A stretch of 63,964 nt of DNA from Nostocales cyanobacterium LEGE 11386 (GCA_015207155.1 JADEXK010000034.1:1-63964), one strand, 5' to 3'; shown: positions 6,236 to 15,357, numbered from the stretch's first letter. Translations and numbers: made by a program. Notes: generated by a model not told the origin, from the letters alone.

Positions 6236-7705
6236 ATGTATAAGACAAAACTAAAAATGGCTAAACGAAAATCTCCAAAACAGCGAAACCTTGTCTTTGA
6301 AAGATTAATGGCGATTATTGCCACAGTAAATTTATGTTTAGTATTGTTTGATTTGAGTTATGTACCGTGGAGAGATTTTTATTTGCGAAGACTCCCCCAA
6401 ATTACCCAGATTTATGATCCAATTAAGGGCATTGAAGCACATAGAGAAACAAAAAATTATTTAGCGACAGTCAACGCACTAGAAGAACAAGTCAGCCAGA
6501 CTGGTTTAACCTCACCACAGGCCAAAACTAAATTAGAACAACTCAGCAGTCTCAGCAATGAGATGATTGACGGTAATCCATTCGCCGCAGTCAATAAGAG
6601 TGGTACTTTAGAAAAAGTCAAAAATCGGATACGCGATCGCATCGGACAAGAATCTGCAAAACAATCCTTTGACACTTTTTGGAGTCAAGAATATTTATCC
6701 CAAAGGGGTTGGAAGCAAGAAATTAATTTTTTTAACCAAAAACTCCGCCCTTTGATTGCCACTAATTATTACCGCTCAATTGGCGAAAATGGCGAATTTG
6801 TTGACAATTTTTGGCTGATTGACTTACCTTTTGTCATTTTGTTCGGCTTAGAACTACTAGCACGTTCCTTTTATCTGCGGCGTAGTCATCCTAGTTTTAC
6901 TTGGGTAAATGCGATTTTGTGGCGGTGGTACGACTTATTTTTGCTGCTGCCATTTAGTCGATGGTTGCGAATTATACCTGTGTCAATCCGCCTTGACCAA
7001 GCACGAATATTGAATCTTCAGCCATTACAGCAGCAAATACATGAAGCGATTTTAGCTGATTTTGCTGAGGAATTTACAGAAATTGTCGTAGTGAGAGTAA
7101 TTAACCAGTTCCAAGGTTCAATTCAACGAGGTGACCTCACACGCTGGTTGTCGCAAAAAGAAAATCTGCGCCCCTACATAAATATTAATAATATCAATGA
7201 AATAGAAGCGATCGCAGGTATTTTGGTGCAAACAATCGTTTACCAAGTTTTACCCCAAATCCAACCAGAGATAATTGCTATTTTGCGCCACAATATTACA
7301 ACTGTCCTGCATCAAACCCCAATTTATCGCAATCTCCAAAATCTTCCTAAAGTGGGAGAAATTCAAACTCAGCTCAGCGAACAACTAGCCACGCAAATCA
7401 CAACTAACCTGTACAAAGCTGTAGTTGCTGCTGTGGAAGATCCTGTAGGTGCAAAACTTACCAGTGAACTTGCAGAACGCTTTAGCGCAGCCTTGGGAAC
7501 AGAAATGCAGAAAAAACATGTAATCTCTGAAATTCAAAGCTTAATGTTTGACCTTTTAGAAGAAGTCAAGATCAACTACGTCCAGCGTTTGTCTCAAGAA
7601 GATATAGACCAAATTATGGAACAAACCAGACAGCTAAGAACACAAGCATCAGTTCAACCATTAGTAGACAAAAATACTACTCTCTCAAAAATTCAAGATA
7701 GTTAG
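6236..7705 (+). CDS. conserved cyanobacterial membrane protein, function unknown
   Basis: A 489-residue protein without a domain I can name. An N-terminal hydrophobic helix (about 24-42) is followed by a soluble, helical, coiled-coil-prone region (65-190) and then hydrophobic segments around WLIDLPFVILFGLELLAR (about 195-212) and AILWRWYDLFLLLPF (about 228-243). The C-terminal half (250-480) is soluble and helical, with repeated amphipathic stretches (ILADFAEEFTEIVVVRVI, SELAERFSAALGTEM). The central part vaguely recalls the voltage-sensor-like membrane layout of ion-channel proteins, but there is no pore signature. ATG at 6236 is taken; ATG at 6257 (MAKRKS) is equally plausible. It stands alone between a long AT-rich leader and an STRR tract. 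Confidence 0.6.
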   Translation: MYKTKLKMAKRKSPKQRNLVFERLMAIIATVNLCLVLFDLSYVPWRDFYLRRLPQITQIYDPIKGIEAHRETKNYLATVNALEEQVSQTGLTSPQAKTKLEQLSSLSNEMIDGNPFAAVNKSGTLEKVKNRIRDRIGQESAKQSFDTFWSQEYLSQRGWKQEINFFNQKLRPLIATNYYRSIGENGEFVDNFWLIDLPFVILFGLELLARSFYLRRSHPSFTWVNAILWRWYDLFLLLPFSRWLRIIPVSIRLDQARILNLQPLQQQIHEAILADFAEEFTEIVVVRVINQFQGSIQRGDLTRWLSQKENLRPYININNINEIEAIAGILVQTIVYQVLPQIQPEIIAILRHNITTVLHQTPIYRNLQNLPKVGEIQTQLSEQLATQITTNLYKAVVAAVEDPVGAKLTSELAERFSAALGTEMQKKHVISEIQSLMFDLLEEVKINYVQRLSQEDIDQIMEQTRQLRTQASVQPLVDKNTTLSKIQDS

Positions 7706-7755
7706 AGGAGATAACGAGGACAAGGTGACAAGGTAACTGGGAGAATAACTAACCA

Positions 7756-7798
7756 ACGCCCAATGCCCAATGCCCAATGCCAATGACTATTGACTATT
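7756..7798. repeat. STRR heptamer tract
   Basis: Tandem CCCAATG heptamers (CGCCCAATGCCCAATGCCCA), then CCAATGACTATTGACTATT. Short tandemly repeated heptamers of this kind are a known hallmark of heterocystous cyanobacteria. It separates the membrane-protein gene from the rimP leader. Confidence 0.75.
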
Positions 7799-7880
7799 AG
7801 AGAAATGCGCTAAACTCGGAATAGAGACGAACCACCATTGGCTCGTCACAAGACTTCTTGGAAGATATCCCTATCGCAGG

Positions 7881-7906
7881 AAGTGGGTCTACACCCACTT
7901 TTTTTA
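7881..7906 (+). terminator. hairpin with T-run in the rimP leader (possible attenuator)
   Basis: AAGTGGGT (7881-7888) pairs with ACCCACTT (7893-7900), with a 4-base loop, and is followed by a T-run. The structure ends only 13 bases before the rimP start codon, so it would act inside the leader of the rimP-nusA-infB operon rather than after a gene. From memory, GTGGG/CCCAC hairpins followed by T-runs precede rimP in many bacterial phyla. NusA, encoded next in the operon, is itself a factor that acts on such hairpins. Confidence 0.65.
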
Positions 7907-7918
7907 TTGAAATCTCGC

Positions 7919-8380
7919 ATGACTCATCCCTTAGTCCCACAAATTATAGATTTGGCAACACCAGTAGCAGCAGAACTGGGCTTGGAAGTCGTTGGCATAG
8001 TTTTTCACACTAACCAGCGTCCACCAGTCTTGCGGGTAGACATCCGCAATCCCCAGCAGGACACTGGTTTGGATGATTGTGAGCGGATGAGCCGTGCTTT
8101 GGAAGCTTCCTTAGATATGGCGGAGATCATTCCCGACGCCTATGTCTTGGAAATATCCAGTCCTGGGATTTCACGACAACTAGTAACAGATAGGGAGTTT
8201 ATTTCCTTCAAAGGATTTCCTGTCATCATCTCCACTTCCCAACCCTACGATGGACAGCAAGAGTGGACTGGTCAGTTAATTCGCCGGGATGAGACAACTG
8301 TTTACTTAAACCAAAAAGGTCGCGTCGTCGAAATCCCCCGCACCCTAATTACTAGAGTGCAGCTAGATGAGCGCCGATAA
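7919..8380 (+). CDS. rimP: ribosome maturation factor RimP
   Basis: A 153-residue RimP (YhbC), needed for maturation of the 30S ribosomal subunit. The N-terminal domain (1-75) shows GLEVVGIVFH, LRVDIRNP and GLDDCERMSRALEASLD; the C-terminal Sm-like domain (80-150) shows YVLEISSPGISRQL, FKGFPV and LIRRDETTVYLNQKG. SSPG.SR.L is the family hallmark. The frame is open upstream to 7838, but ATG at 7919 matches the family start and follows the hairpin at 7881-7906. It is the first gene of the rimP-nusA-ylxR-infB cluster. Confidence 0.93.
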   Translation: MTHPLVPQIIDLATPVAAELGLEVVGIVFHTNQRPPVLRVDIRNPQQDTGLDDCERMSRALEASLDMAEIIPDAYVLEISSPGISRQLVTDREFISFKGFPVIISTSQPYDGQQEWTGQLIRRDETTVYLNQKGRVVEIPRTLITRVQLDERR

Positions 8381-8383
8381 ACG

Positions 8384-8522
8384 AGGAATTAGAGGCTAGA
8401 AGCTAGAGGCTAGATGTTAGAAATTTGGGACTAGAGTCAAACTTTTCTCTAAATCCCCATTCTCTAATGCTTAGTTGCTACTTCTTTTTTACTAGTTCCT
8501 AGCCCCTAGTCCCTAGTCCCTA
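8384..8522. repeat. CTAG-containing STRR-like tracts between rimP and nusA
   Basis: Two tracts of degenerate tandem repeats: AGAGGCTAGAAGCTAGAGGCTAG near 8389-8411 and, from 8492, CTAGTTCCTAGCCCCTAGTCC and following copies. The two tracts are rough inverted counterparts (GGCTAG versus CTAGCC), so a long imperfect stem between rimP and nusA is possible. Confidence 0.6.
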
Positions 8523-8541
8523 ATTTTAAAGGAGATTGCTT

Positions 8542-9837
8542 ATGTCAATGGTTAGTTTACCAGGATTAAAAGAATTAATTGAAAGTATCAGCCGCGAGCG
8601 CAATTTGCCTCGTCTAGCAGTTCAATCAGCTATTAGAGAAGCACTACTCAAAGGCTATGAACGTTATCGTCGTGCCCAAAATTTAGAACGAAAACAATTT
8701 GATGAAGAATATTTTGATAATTTTGAAGTAGAACTCGATATTGAAGGAGAAGGGTTTCGGGTTCTTTCTACTAAAAGCATCGTTGAAGAAGTCAGTAACT
8801 CCGACCATCAAATTTCTTTAGATGAAGTACAACAAGTAGCCCCCGAAGCCCAATTAGGAGATTCTGTAGTCCTGGATGTGACTCCAGATCAAGGAGAATT
8901 TGGTCGCATGGCAGCAATGCAAACCAAGCAAGTCTTGGCGCAGAAACTCCGGGATCAACAACGCCAGATGGTACAAGAAGAGTTCCAAGACTTGGAAGGA
9001 ACTGTCTTGCAAGCCAGAGTCTTGCGGTTTGAGAGACAATCAGTAATTTTGGCAGTGAGCAGTGGTTTTGGTCAGCCAGAAGTAGAAGCTGAATTACCAA
9101 AGCGGGAACAATTGCCCAACGATAATTATCGGGCAAATGCCACGTTTAAGGTATATCTCAAAAAAGTGTCCCAAGGTCAACAACGCGGGCCTCAACTTTT
9201 AGTATCAAGAGCTGATGCTGGGTTAGTAGTTTATCTGTTTGCCAACGAAGTCCCAGAAATTGAGGACGAAGTGGTGCGGATTGTTGCCGTAGCCAGAGAG
9301 GCTAATCCCCCTTCCCGTTACGTGGGGCCTCGGACTAAAATTGCTGTAGATACCCTTGATCGCGATGTAGACCCAGTTGGTGCTTGTATTGGAGCTAGGG
9401 GATCGCGAATTCAAGTAGTAGTCAACGAATTACGCGGTGAAAAAATAGATGTGATTCGTTGGTCTCCTGACCCATCGACATATATTGCTAACGCCTTAAG
9501 TCCCGCACGGGTGGATGAAGTTCGTCTCATGGACCCCGAAACCCGGCAAACTCACGTACTGGTAGCCGAAGATCAATTGAGTTTAGCTATTGGCAAAGAA
9601 GGTCAAAATGTCCGTTTAGCAGCCCGTTTAACTGGTTGGAAAATAGATATTAAAGACAAAGCTAAGTATGACTATGCAGCAGAAGATGCTAAATTCGCCG
9701 CCTCACGTGCCAAATATGAACCAGAGGAAGATGATATTGAACTAGAGGAGCTAGAGTATGAAAATCAAGAAGAACTAGAAGAGGAAGAGGAACTAGAAGA
9801 ACAAGTAAAATCTTTTGGCACTAGCGATAGAGATTAA
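8542..9837 (+). CDS. nusA: transcription elongation/termination factor NusA
   Basis: A 431-residue NusA that binds RNA polymerase and nascent RNA. Domains in order: NusA N-terminal domain (1-130), S1 (about 150-222), KH1 (about 230-315, GxxG loop GARG at 284-287) and KH2 (about 316-375, GKEG at 351-354). The C-terminal acidic-repeat domains of E. coli NusA are absent, as in other cyanobacteria, and replaced by a very acidic tail rich in Glu (394-425). AAAGGAG at 8528-8534 is spaced 7 bases from the ATG at 8542, which fixes the start. It lies between rimP and ylxR; the acidic tail may be flexible and species-specific. Confidence 0.95.
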   Translation: MSMVSLPGLKELIESISRERNLPRLAVQSAIREALLKGYERYRRAQNLERKQFDEEYFDNFEVELDIEGEGFRVLSTKSIVEEVSNSDHQISLDEVQQVAPEAQLGDSVVLDVTPDQGEFGRMAAMQTKQVLAQKLRDQQRQMVQEEFQDLEGTVLQARVLRFERQSVILAVSSGFGQPEVEAELPKREQLPNDNYRANATFKVYLKKVSQGQQRGPQLLVSRADAGLVVYLFANEVPEIEDEVVRIVAVAREANPPSRYVGPRTKIAVDTLDRDVDPVGACIGARGSRIQVVVNELRGEKIDVIRWSPDPSTYIANALSPARVDEVRLMDPETRQTHVLVAEDQLSLAIGKEGQNVRLAARLTGWKIDIKDKAKYDYAAEDAKFAASRAKYEPEEDDIELEELEYENQEELEEEEELEEQVKSFGTSDRD

Positions 9838-9990
9838 TTTTAGTTAGCCTTGATGGACTTCTGGTGCTATTGACAGCATTATTAGTCTTAATGATTACCA
9901 AGTATGAAGCAATTTATTTTTAAGTAAAGATTTGGTAAAGCCAACTTTATTTTCATCACCAGATTGCTCATCTGAGATCACAAAAGACCA

Positions 9991-10260
9991 ATGAAACCGA
10001 ATTATCGGCGTTGTATTAGTTGCCGCAAAGTAGGCTTGAAAGAAGACTTTTGGCGGATTGTCCGCGTCTTTCCATCGGGAAAGGTACAATTAGATCAGGG
10101 CATGGGGCGTTCTGCCTATATTTGCCCACAAATGAGTTGCCTGCAAGCAGCTCAGAAAAAAAATCGACTAGGGCGATCGCTACATGCATCAGTGCCAGAA
10201 ACACTGTATCAAACATTGTGGCAGCGTCTAGCCCATAGCCATACCCAAAATCAAAATTAA
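9991..10260 (+). CDS. ylxR: YlxR-family (DUF448) RNA-binding protein
   Basis: An 89-residue YlxR protein, commonly encoded between nusA and infB. The signature RRCISCRKV, the strand RIVRVFPSGKVQLD and GRSAYICP..SC are all present; the basic cleft is thought to bind nucleic acid, and homologues have been linked to RNase P or transcription regulation. The two Cys pairs (CISC, and CPQMSC) could bind zinc. The short C-terminus (SVPETLYQTLWQRL) is typical. The spacing to infB (442 bases) is unusually long for this operon. Confidence 0.9.
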   Translation: MKPNYRRCISCRKVGLKEDFWRIVRVFPSGKVQLDQGMGRSAYICPQMSCLQAAQKKNRLGRSLHASVPETLYQTLWQRLAHSHTQNQN

Positions 10261-10702
10261 GTTGAAAGACTTTCTGGCGGTAATCCCCAGAGTACTTGTG
10301 CCAAAAGCCGAACTAGTCGTGCTATAGTCACACCCTCTGCAATTAATGGGGTTAGTGCCAAAATAGTAAATGGGTGTAGTTTAGTTTAAGCCTCTTCCAC
10401 AATTGAAGATAGGCAAAGCGATACTTAACTCCCAGTAAGTTTTACTCGATTGTGTTGTGGAAGACTCAGAATCAGCAAAACAAGAAAATACAAAATGGCA
10501 ACCTGGTAACGCTCAGGCGCAGCTTGGCTTCAACCATCCTTCCTGGTGGCGATGCCAGCGCTAAACCTAAACATCTCTCTTTCCTGACTGGAGGCACCGG
10601 CAAAATCACCAAGGGCAACCTAAAAACAGTAATCGAAGGATGGAGATGTCGAAAACCAGGCAACCATCCGCTAAAAAACTGTAAATTAAAGGGGAAGAGT
10701 GG
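10261..10702 (+). other. long leader between ylxR and infB
   Basis: No convincing gene. CTTCCACAA (10394-10402) and TTGTGGAAG (10455-10463) form a 9-bp inverted repeat. A frame of 84 codons (10452-10706) overlaps the infB start, but it is low-complexity and starts with GTG inside the inverted repeat, so I treat it as non-coding. AAAGGGGAAGAG just before 10703 supplies the ribosome binding site for infB. The length suggests infB has its own promoter or a structured leader. Confidence 0.5.
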
Positions 10703-13700
10703 ATGAACAACGGCAAAGTTAGAATCTACGAATTATCAAAGGAATTGAATTTGGATAACAAAGAGCTATTAGCAATTTGCGACCAGCTCAACATTGCGGT
10801 CAAAAGCCATAGCAGCACTATTTCAGAATCTGAGGCAGAACGCATCCGGGCGGCTGCCGAAAAATTGGCAGCTACGAATGTGATGCCTAAAAGGGAACAA
10901 GGTACAACCAGTCATAAACCAAATTCACCACAAACTGGCTCTCGTAACCGACCAGCTCCACCTCACAAACAGCAAATTTTGGAAATTCGCAAACCCAAAA
11001 TATTGAGAAATCCTACCTCCAACGCCCCAGAGGCGTCAGTTGCTACAGACACCCAACTTGTTTCGTCGTCTGAAGTTAATCCTCCTTCACCTCCACGGCC
11101 CTTCGATACACCAGTCTCACCCATGAAGCCGACGGCACCAATTCGACCTGTACCCCGGAATCACTCTGAGACCTCGCCAGAACCTGCAACCACCGAAGCA
11201 GATCAAGTGTCTAACACAGAGGCACCAGAAACAACAGCAACGCAAAAACCGGAAAAAACAGTTTCGCCTAGACCAAAACCGGAAAAACCCCAAAAACCGC
11301 AGTTGGTGTCCCCACCCGCTAGACCTGCGGCGGAAAATTCTCATGTAACTGACCAACTAAGTCCGGCAGACAAACCAATACTCAAACGCGATCAAGCCAA
11401 GCCAAAGGTCGCAAAGGCAACAACCACAGATACCACACAAGCGCCAGTTCAAAAACAGGCTCGTCCGACTCCATCCCCATCGAGACCGGAGCAGAGAGGA
11501 AATAGAACTCCTGGCCAAGCACCACTCCCAGATGGACAAAGACCCAGTAGGCCCGTACGTTCATCTGAAGTTGTAGCAGCAATGCCAATTGCTACTCCGC
11601 CCAGACAAATGTCAGGCGCAGCAGGGAAAGCGGAAGTAGGTAATGATGGCGTCGCAGCCGAACTCCTGGATTTGAAACGCCCAACACCACCGCGTTTAGC
11701 CAAAGGTGGTAAAAAGTGGCAAGAAGAAGAAATTATTGACGAAATCAAAGAGAAAACTGGCAAGGTAGGTGTTAAAGGCAAGCGGGTTAAACCGATCCTG
11801 GATGATGATTTTGAAGAAGATGATTTACTGGATGATGAGGATCTCGATTCACCAGCAACTGTCCAGGTAAGTCTTTCCATTGCCCGTCCTCCCAAACCAA
11901 AAGCAGCTCGTCCCACCCAAGCGCCAGGCGCCGCAGTTGCAAGTGCCCCAACCACTCGAGCCAAGAGATCCTTTTCCCGCCGCGACCAAAACCGTCGTCA
12001 AGAAGTCGAAACAAAGCGTGAGCGACCGGAAAAAGTAGTGGTCACAGGCCCAATGACAGTGCAAGAACTAGCCGATGTCTTGGCTGTTGCCGATACAGAG
12101 ATTGTAAAAATCCTGTTCCTCAAAGGCATGGCGGTGAGTATCACCCAAAATTTGGATGTGCCGACAATCACTTTGGTAGGTAAAGAACTAGAAATAGAAG
12201 TCGAAACCGCCGAACCAGAAGCCGAAGCCCGCAAAGTCACAGAAATGTTGGATGTGGCAGATTTGGAAAATCTCCAACGCCGTCCGCCAGTAGTGACGAT
12301 TATGGGTCACGTAGACCACGGCAAAACTACCTTGCTCGACTCAATTCGCAAAACCAAAGTAGCTTCTGGCGAAGCTGGTGGTATTACCCAACACATTGGT
12401 GCATACCATGTGGATGTAGAACATGAGGGCAAAGCGCAGCAGATAGTCTTCCTAGATACCCCTGGACACGAAGCATTCACAGCGATGCGGGCACGGGGAG
12501 CTAGGGTAACTGACATTGCCATTTTGGTAGTGGCTGCTGATGATGGCGTTCGTCCCCAAACTGTGGAAGCTATTAGCCATGCTCAAGCCGCCGAAGTACC
12601 CATTTTGGTAGCCATCAACAAAATTGATAAAGAAGGGGCACAACCAGAACGGGTGAAACAAGAACTCACTCAGTATGGACTCACCCCAGAAGAATGGGGC
12701 GGTGAGACAATCATGGTTCCTGTGAGTGCTATCAAGGGTGAAAACCTAGATACGCTCTTAGATATGATTCTGCTAGTAGCAGAAGTAGGAGAACTATCTG
12801 CTAACCCAGATCGATCTGCTAAAGGAACCGTAATTGAAGCACATCTGGATAAAGCCAAAGGCGCAGTTGCTACCTTGTTGATTCAGAATGGCACCTTGCA
12901 TGTAGGAGATATGTTGGTAGCTGGCTCGGCATTTGGTAAAGTCCGGGCAATGGTCGATGACAGAGGCAGAAGAGTAGAGATTGCTAGCCCCTCCTTTGCC
13001 GTCGAAGTGCTGGGTTTAAGTGATGTACCAGCCGCAGGCGATGAGTTTGAAGTCTTCGCTAATGAGAAAGAAGCTCGGGCCCTGGCTGCCGATCGCGCCG
13101 ACAAACAACGTCTATCCCGCCTGTTGCAGGGACGTGTCACCCTCACAACCCTCTCAGCTCAAGCACAAGAAGGCGAGTTGAAAGAACTCAACTTGATCTT
13201 GAAGGGAGACGTCCAAGGTTCTGTGGAAGCGATCGTGGGATCTCTCAGACAAATCCCCCAAAACGAAGTCCAAATTCGGATGCTATTGGCTACTGCTGGA
13301 GAAATCACAGAAACAGATATTGATCTAGCCGCAGCCAGTGGAGCTGTAATTATTGGCTTCAACACCACCTATGCCAGTGGTGCCAGACAAGCCGCCGACG
13401 AAGCTGGGGTGGATGTGCGGGAATACAATATCATCTACAAACTCCTGGAAGACATCCAAGGAGCCTTAGAAGGTCTTCTGGAACCAGAGTTGGTGGAAGA
13501 ACCCTTGGGACAAACCGAAGTCCGTGCTGTCTTCCCAGTTGGTCGTGGAGCCGTTGCTGGTTGTTACGTGCAATCGGGCAAACTGGTTCGCAACTGCAAA
13601 CTGCGGGTGCGTCGCGCTGGTAAGGTGGTCTACGAAGGTGTTCTTGACTCCCTCAAACGGATGAAGGAAGATGCACGCGAGGTGAACGCCGGTTATGAAT

Positions 13701-13801
13701 GCGGTATTAATATCGATAAATTCCATGACTGGGTTGAAGGTGACATTATTGAAGCCTTCCAAATGGTAACCAAGCGACGCACTCTCACATTGACGAAATA
13801 G
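10703..13801 (+). CDS. infB: translation initiation factor IF-2
   Basis: A 1032-residue GTPase that delivers fMet-tRNA to the 30S subunit and promotes subunit joining. The N-terminal IF2_N module (5-55, VRIYELSKELNLDNKELL) is followed by a Pro/Lys/Thr-rich disordered linker (about 60-420) usual for cyanobacteria, then a second IF2_N-like segment (VQELADVLAV). The G domain carries GHVDHGKT (535-542), DTPGH (585-589) and NKID (639-642). Domains II-IV run to the end, with EPLGQTEVRAVF and FHDWVEGDIIEAF conserved. ATG at 10703 fits the family N-terminus. Strong antisense frames in the linker reflect its composition only. Confidence 0.97.
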   Translation: MNNGKVRIYELSKELNLDNKELLAICDQLNIAVKSHSSTISESEAERIRAAAEKLAATNVMPKREQGTTSHKPNSPQTGSRNRPAPPHKQQILEIRKPKILRNPTSNAPEASVATDTQLVSSSEVNPPSPPRPFDTPVSPMKPTAPIRPVPRNHSETSPEPATTEADQVSNTEAPETTATQKPEKTVSPRPKPEKPQKPQLVSPPARPAAENSHVTDQLSPADKPILKRDQAKPKVAKATTTDTTQAPVQKQARPTPSPSRPEQRGNRTPGQAPLPDGQRPSRPVRSSEVVAAMPIATPPRQMSGAAGKAEVGNDGVAAELLDLKRPTPPRLAKGGKKWQEEEIIDEIKEKTGKVGVKGKRVKPILDDDFEEDDLLDDEDLDSPATVQVSLSIARPPKPKAARPTQAPGAAVASAPTTRAKRSFSRRDQNRRQEVETKRERPEKVVVTGPMTVQELADVLAVADTEIVKILFLKGMAVSITQNLDVPTITLVGKELEIEVETAEPEAEARKVTEMLDVADLENLQRRPPVVTIMGHVDHGKTTLLDSIRKTKVASGEAGGITQHIGAYHVDVEHEGKAQQIVFLDTPGHEAFTAMRARGARVTDIAILVVAADDGVRPQTVEAISHAQAAEVPILVAINKIDKEGAQPERVKQELTQYGLTPEEWGGETIMVPVSAIKGENLDTLLDMILLVAEVGELSANPDRSAKGTVIEAHLDKAKGAVATLLIQNGTLHVGDMLVAGSAFGKVRAMVDDRGRRVEIASPSFAVEVLGLSDVPAAGDEFEVFANEKEARALAADRADKQRLSRLLQGRVTLTTLSAQAQEGELKELNLILKGDVQGSVEAIVGSLRQIPQNEVQIRMLLATAGEITETDIDLAAASGAVIIGFNTTYASGARQAADEAGVDVREYNIIYKLLEDIQGALEGLLEPELVEEPLGQTEVRAVFPVGRGAVAGCYVQSGKLVRNCKLRVRRAGKVVYEGVLDSLKRMKEDAREVNAGYECGINIDKFHDWVEGDIIEAFQMVTKRRTLTLTK

Positions 13802-13825
13802 TGCTGGGTCATCAGCAAAAGTGAT

Positions 13826-13905
13826 GAGTTTTGAGTTGAAAAGAGTTGACAACTCAAACCTCAAACCTCAAAACTCAGCACTCAGCACTTAGCACTCAGC
13901 ACTTT
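13826..13905 (+). terminator. hairpin and STRR tract after infB
   Basis: GAGTTTTGAG (13826-13835) and CTCAAAACTC (13867-13876) form a long imperfect stem behind infB, and the distal arm merges into CACTCAG/CACTTAG heptamers running to 13905. The tract therefore acts both as an STRR and as a potential terminator. The following gene starts at 13909, directly after it. Confidence 0.6.
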
Positions 13906-13908
13906 TAT

Positions 13909-14544
13909 ATGACCTCATTTCGCTCTGAACCTATATTGTGGATTCACGTCGCCGGACTGGCGATGCTACCACTTTTTTTATTACTGTGCTTATTGTTTTT
14001 GTCTGTGGGCGAACCACTTTTACCAGTATGGGTAGAGTTGTTGCTCGTAGCTAGCATTGGCGTGATTCCACTGTTGTGGATGCAATTACATCGACCTTTT
14101 TACATATTTGCTATTTTGGGCGTAGCCCTCAAGCCGGAAAATCTGACTGAGCAACAGCGTAAAATTCTTTGTTTAATTAATACAAAATTAAATCGCTTTT
14201 TGGCCCTTGTGGCAGCAATATTATTAGTTGGGGTGTTGTGGCAACTTTACCAAGTGGTACCACAGGTAGAACGTTTAGCCAGGTTTCTACCCCAATGGCG
14301 GAGCTTGGGATTACTACTAGCTGCTTTAGCCTTTTTTGCCAGTAATCTATTTCTACAAATTCCCGTGAGTTTGGCACGAGTTTTAGTGACCAATGACACA
14401 GAATTTGCGGCTATAGAACCATTATCTTTAGAAAAGATTAAGCAGGATTTTACAATTTTAGGTGTGCGGGTTAATCAAATTGTGCCCCAGTTATTTCCAT
14501 CCCTAAGAGAGATTAACACAGACTCGCAAAAACCTCTAAAGTAA
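13909..14544 (+). CDS. cyanobacterial membrane protein (low-complexity-tail type)
   Basis: A 211-residue membrane protein. Hydrophobic segments lie at about 12-35, 43-60, 96-116 and 136-155, suggesting four helices. The N-terminal pattern FRSEPILWIHVAGLAMLPL is the signature I recall for the cyanobacterial family annotated as low-complexity tail membrane protein, but the long low-complexity tail is missing here; the protein ends after SLREINTDSQKPLK. The frame is open upstream to 13846, but those codons are STRR repeats, so ATG at 13909 is used. Its position behind infB is conserved in related genomes as far as I remember. The function is unknown. Confidence 0.65.
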   Translation: MTSFRSEPILWIHVAGLAMLPLFLLLCLLFLSVGEPLLPVWVELLLVASIGVIPLLWMQLHRPFYIFAILGVALKPENLTEQQRKILCLINTKLNRFLALVAAILLVGVLWQLYQVVPQVERLARFLPQWRSLGLLLAALAFFASNLFLQIPVSLARVLVTNDTEFAAIEPLSLEKIKQDFTILGVRVNQIVPQLFPSLREINTDSQKPLK

Positions 14545-14629
14545 CCCTGATAGGTATTCAGTGAATTATGCCCTGTCCTATGTAGGCAGCGTCATATTTA
14601 CTAAAGTTAAAACCGAGGAATGAGGAACT

Positions 14630-14827
14630 ATGGCTCAAATTCCATCTACTAGCGATCGCCAATTTTCTGCTGATCCGGAAATTTGGTACAGTCTCAAATG
14701 CGCGATCGCCACTAGTTCCGGTTTCCAACGCTGGCAACTAGAACATGATACTCAATTACAAGGGCTGCGCCTGGAACAGCAGGTACAGAGATATTTACGA
14801 GAAACTTTAGAAACCTTAGCTTATTAA
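14630..14827 (+). CDS. small conserved cyanobacterial protein, function unknown
   Basis: A 65-residue soluble protein (MAQIPSTSDRQFSADPEIWY, then SLKCAIATSSGFQRWQLE and a helical end LRLEQQVQRYLRETLETL). It has a good ribosome binding site (GAGGAATGAGGAAC before the ATG). Two HIP1 octamers fall inside the coding region without breaking it. The stop codon overlaps that of the convergent gene by three bases within a shared TTAA. It is short but conserved-looking; no function can be given. Confidence 0.65.
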   Translation: MAQIPSTSDRQFSADPEIWYSLKCAIATSSGFQRWQLEHDTQLQGLRLEQQVQRYLRETLETLAY

Positions 14828-15357
14828 AATTTGAGTAAATCTTGTAAACCTGTTTGCAAGCGGCGGAGTTGACGGTAAGCATTCTCTAAGCGATCTCCGT
14901 CAACTTCCACATCCGGCGTGGGATAATTTTGAATTATTTCTAGCAACGTCACCTGTCCGTCTTTACTAGCAGACAGGATCAACGCTGAACGTAAAGCCTG
15001 CCGATCTGCCGCACGGGATGGCGTATGAATAACTTGACTTAGTTCATCGAGAATGACGTTACCAACTGGGCTATTTAATACTTTATCTAAAATCACCAAA
15101 TCTACCTGCACTGGTGTAATTAAATATTGACGAATCGCTTGGGGATCTTGTCGCGCCAAAGCAAAATTTACTCGTAACGAACGTGAAAGTTCCCCAGTTT
15201 CGGCAAAAGTTGCCAGTTCCTCCACGGAAATTGTTTCACGGAAAATACTATATTTCAGTACTACTCGTTCAGCAGCCAATGCAGGATTGCCCAGGAGTAG
15301 AAGAAAGGTGCTAACTATAACAATGGCTCGACGCAGCACTAAAAATTGACAACGCAT
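14824..15357 (-). CDS. secreted DUF1400-domain protein
   Basis: A 177-residue exported protein: signal sequence (about 8-29, ending NPALAA) and then the DUF1400 pattern AERVVLKYSIFRETISVEELATFAETGELSRSLR. In cyanobacteria DUF1400 normally precedes an alpha/beta-hydrolase domain; here only the DUF1400 part is present (the chain ends QTGLQDLLKF), so this is the stand-alone form. The function is unknown; a periplasmic location is likely. It is convergent with the 65-residue gene, and the two stop codons overlap in TTAA (14824-14827). Confidence 0.75.
   Translation of the reverse strand: MRCQFLVLRRAIVIVSTFLLLLGNPALAAERVVLKYSIFRETISVEELATFAETGELSRSLRVNFALARQDPQAIRQYLITPVQVDLVILDKVLNSPVGNVILDELSQVIHTPSRAADRQALRSALILSASKDGQVTLLEIIQNYPTPDVEVDGDRLENAYRQLRRLQTGLQDLLKF

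Noticed and set aside
10452..10706. 84-codon frame overlapping the infB start by four bases
   Set aside because: Starts with GTG inside an inverted repeat, low-complexity composition, no recognisable family; more likely leader sequence.
11449..11964. 171-codon minus-strand frame inside infB
   Set aside because: Composition artefact of the Pro/Lys-rich IF-2 linker; the opposite strand is clearly infB.
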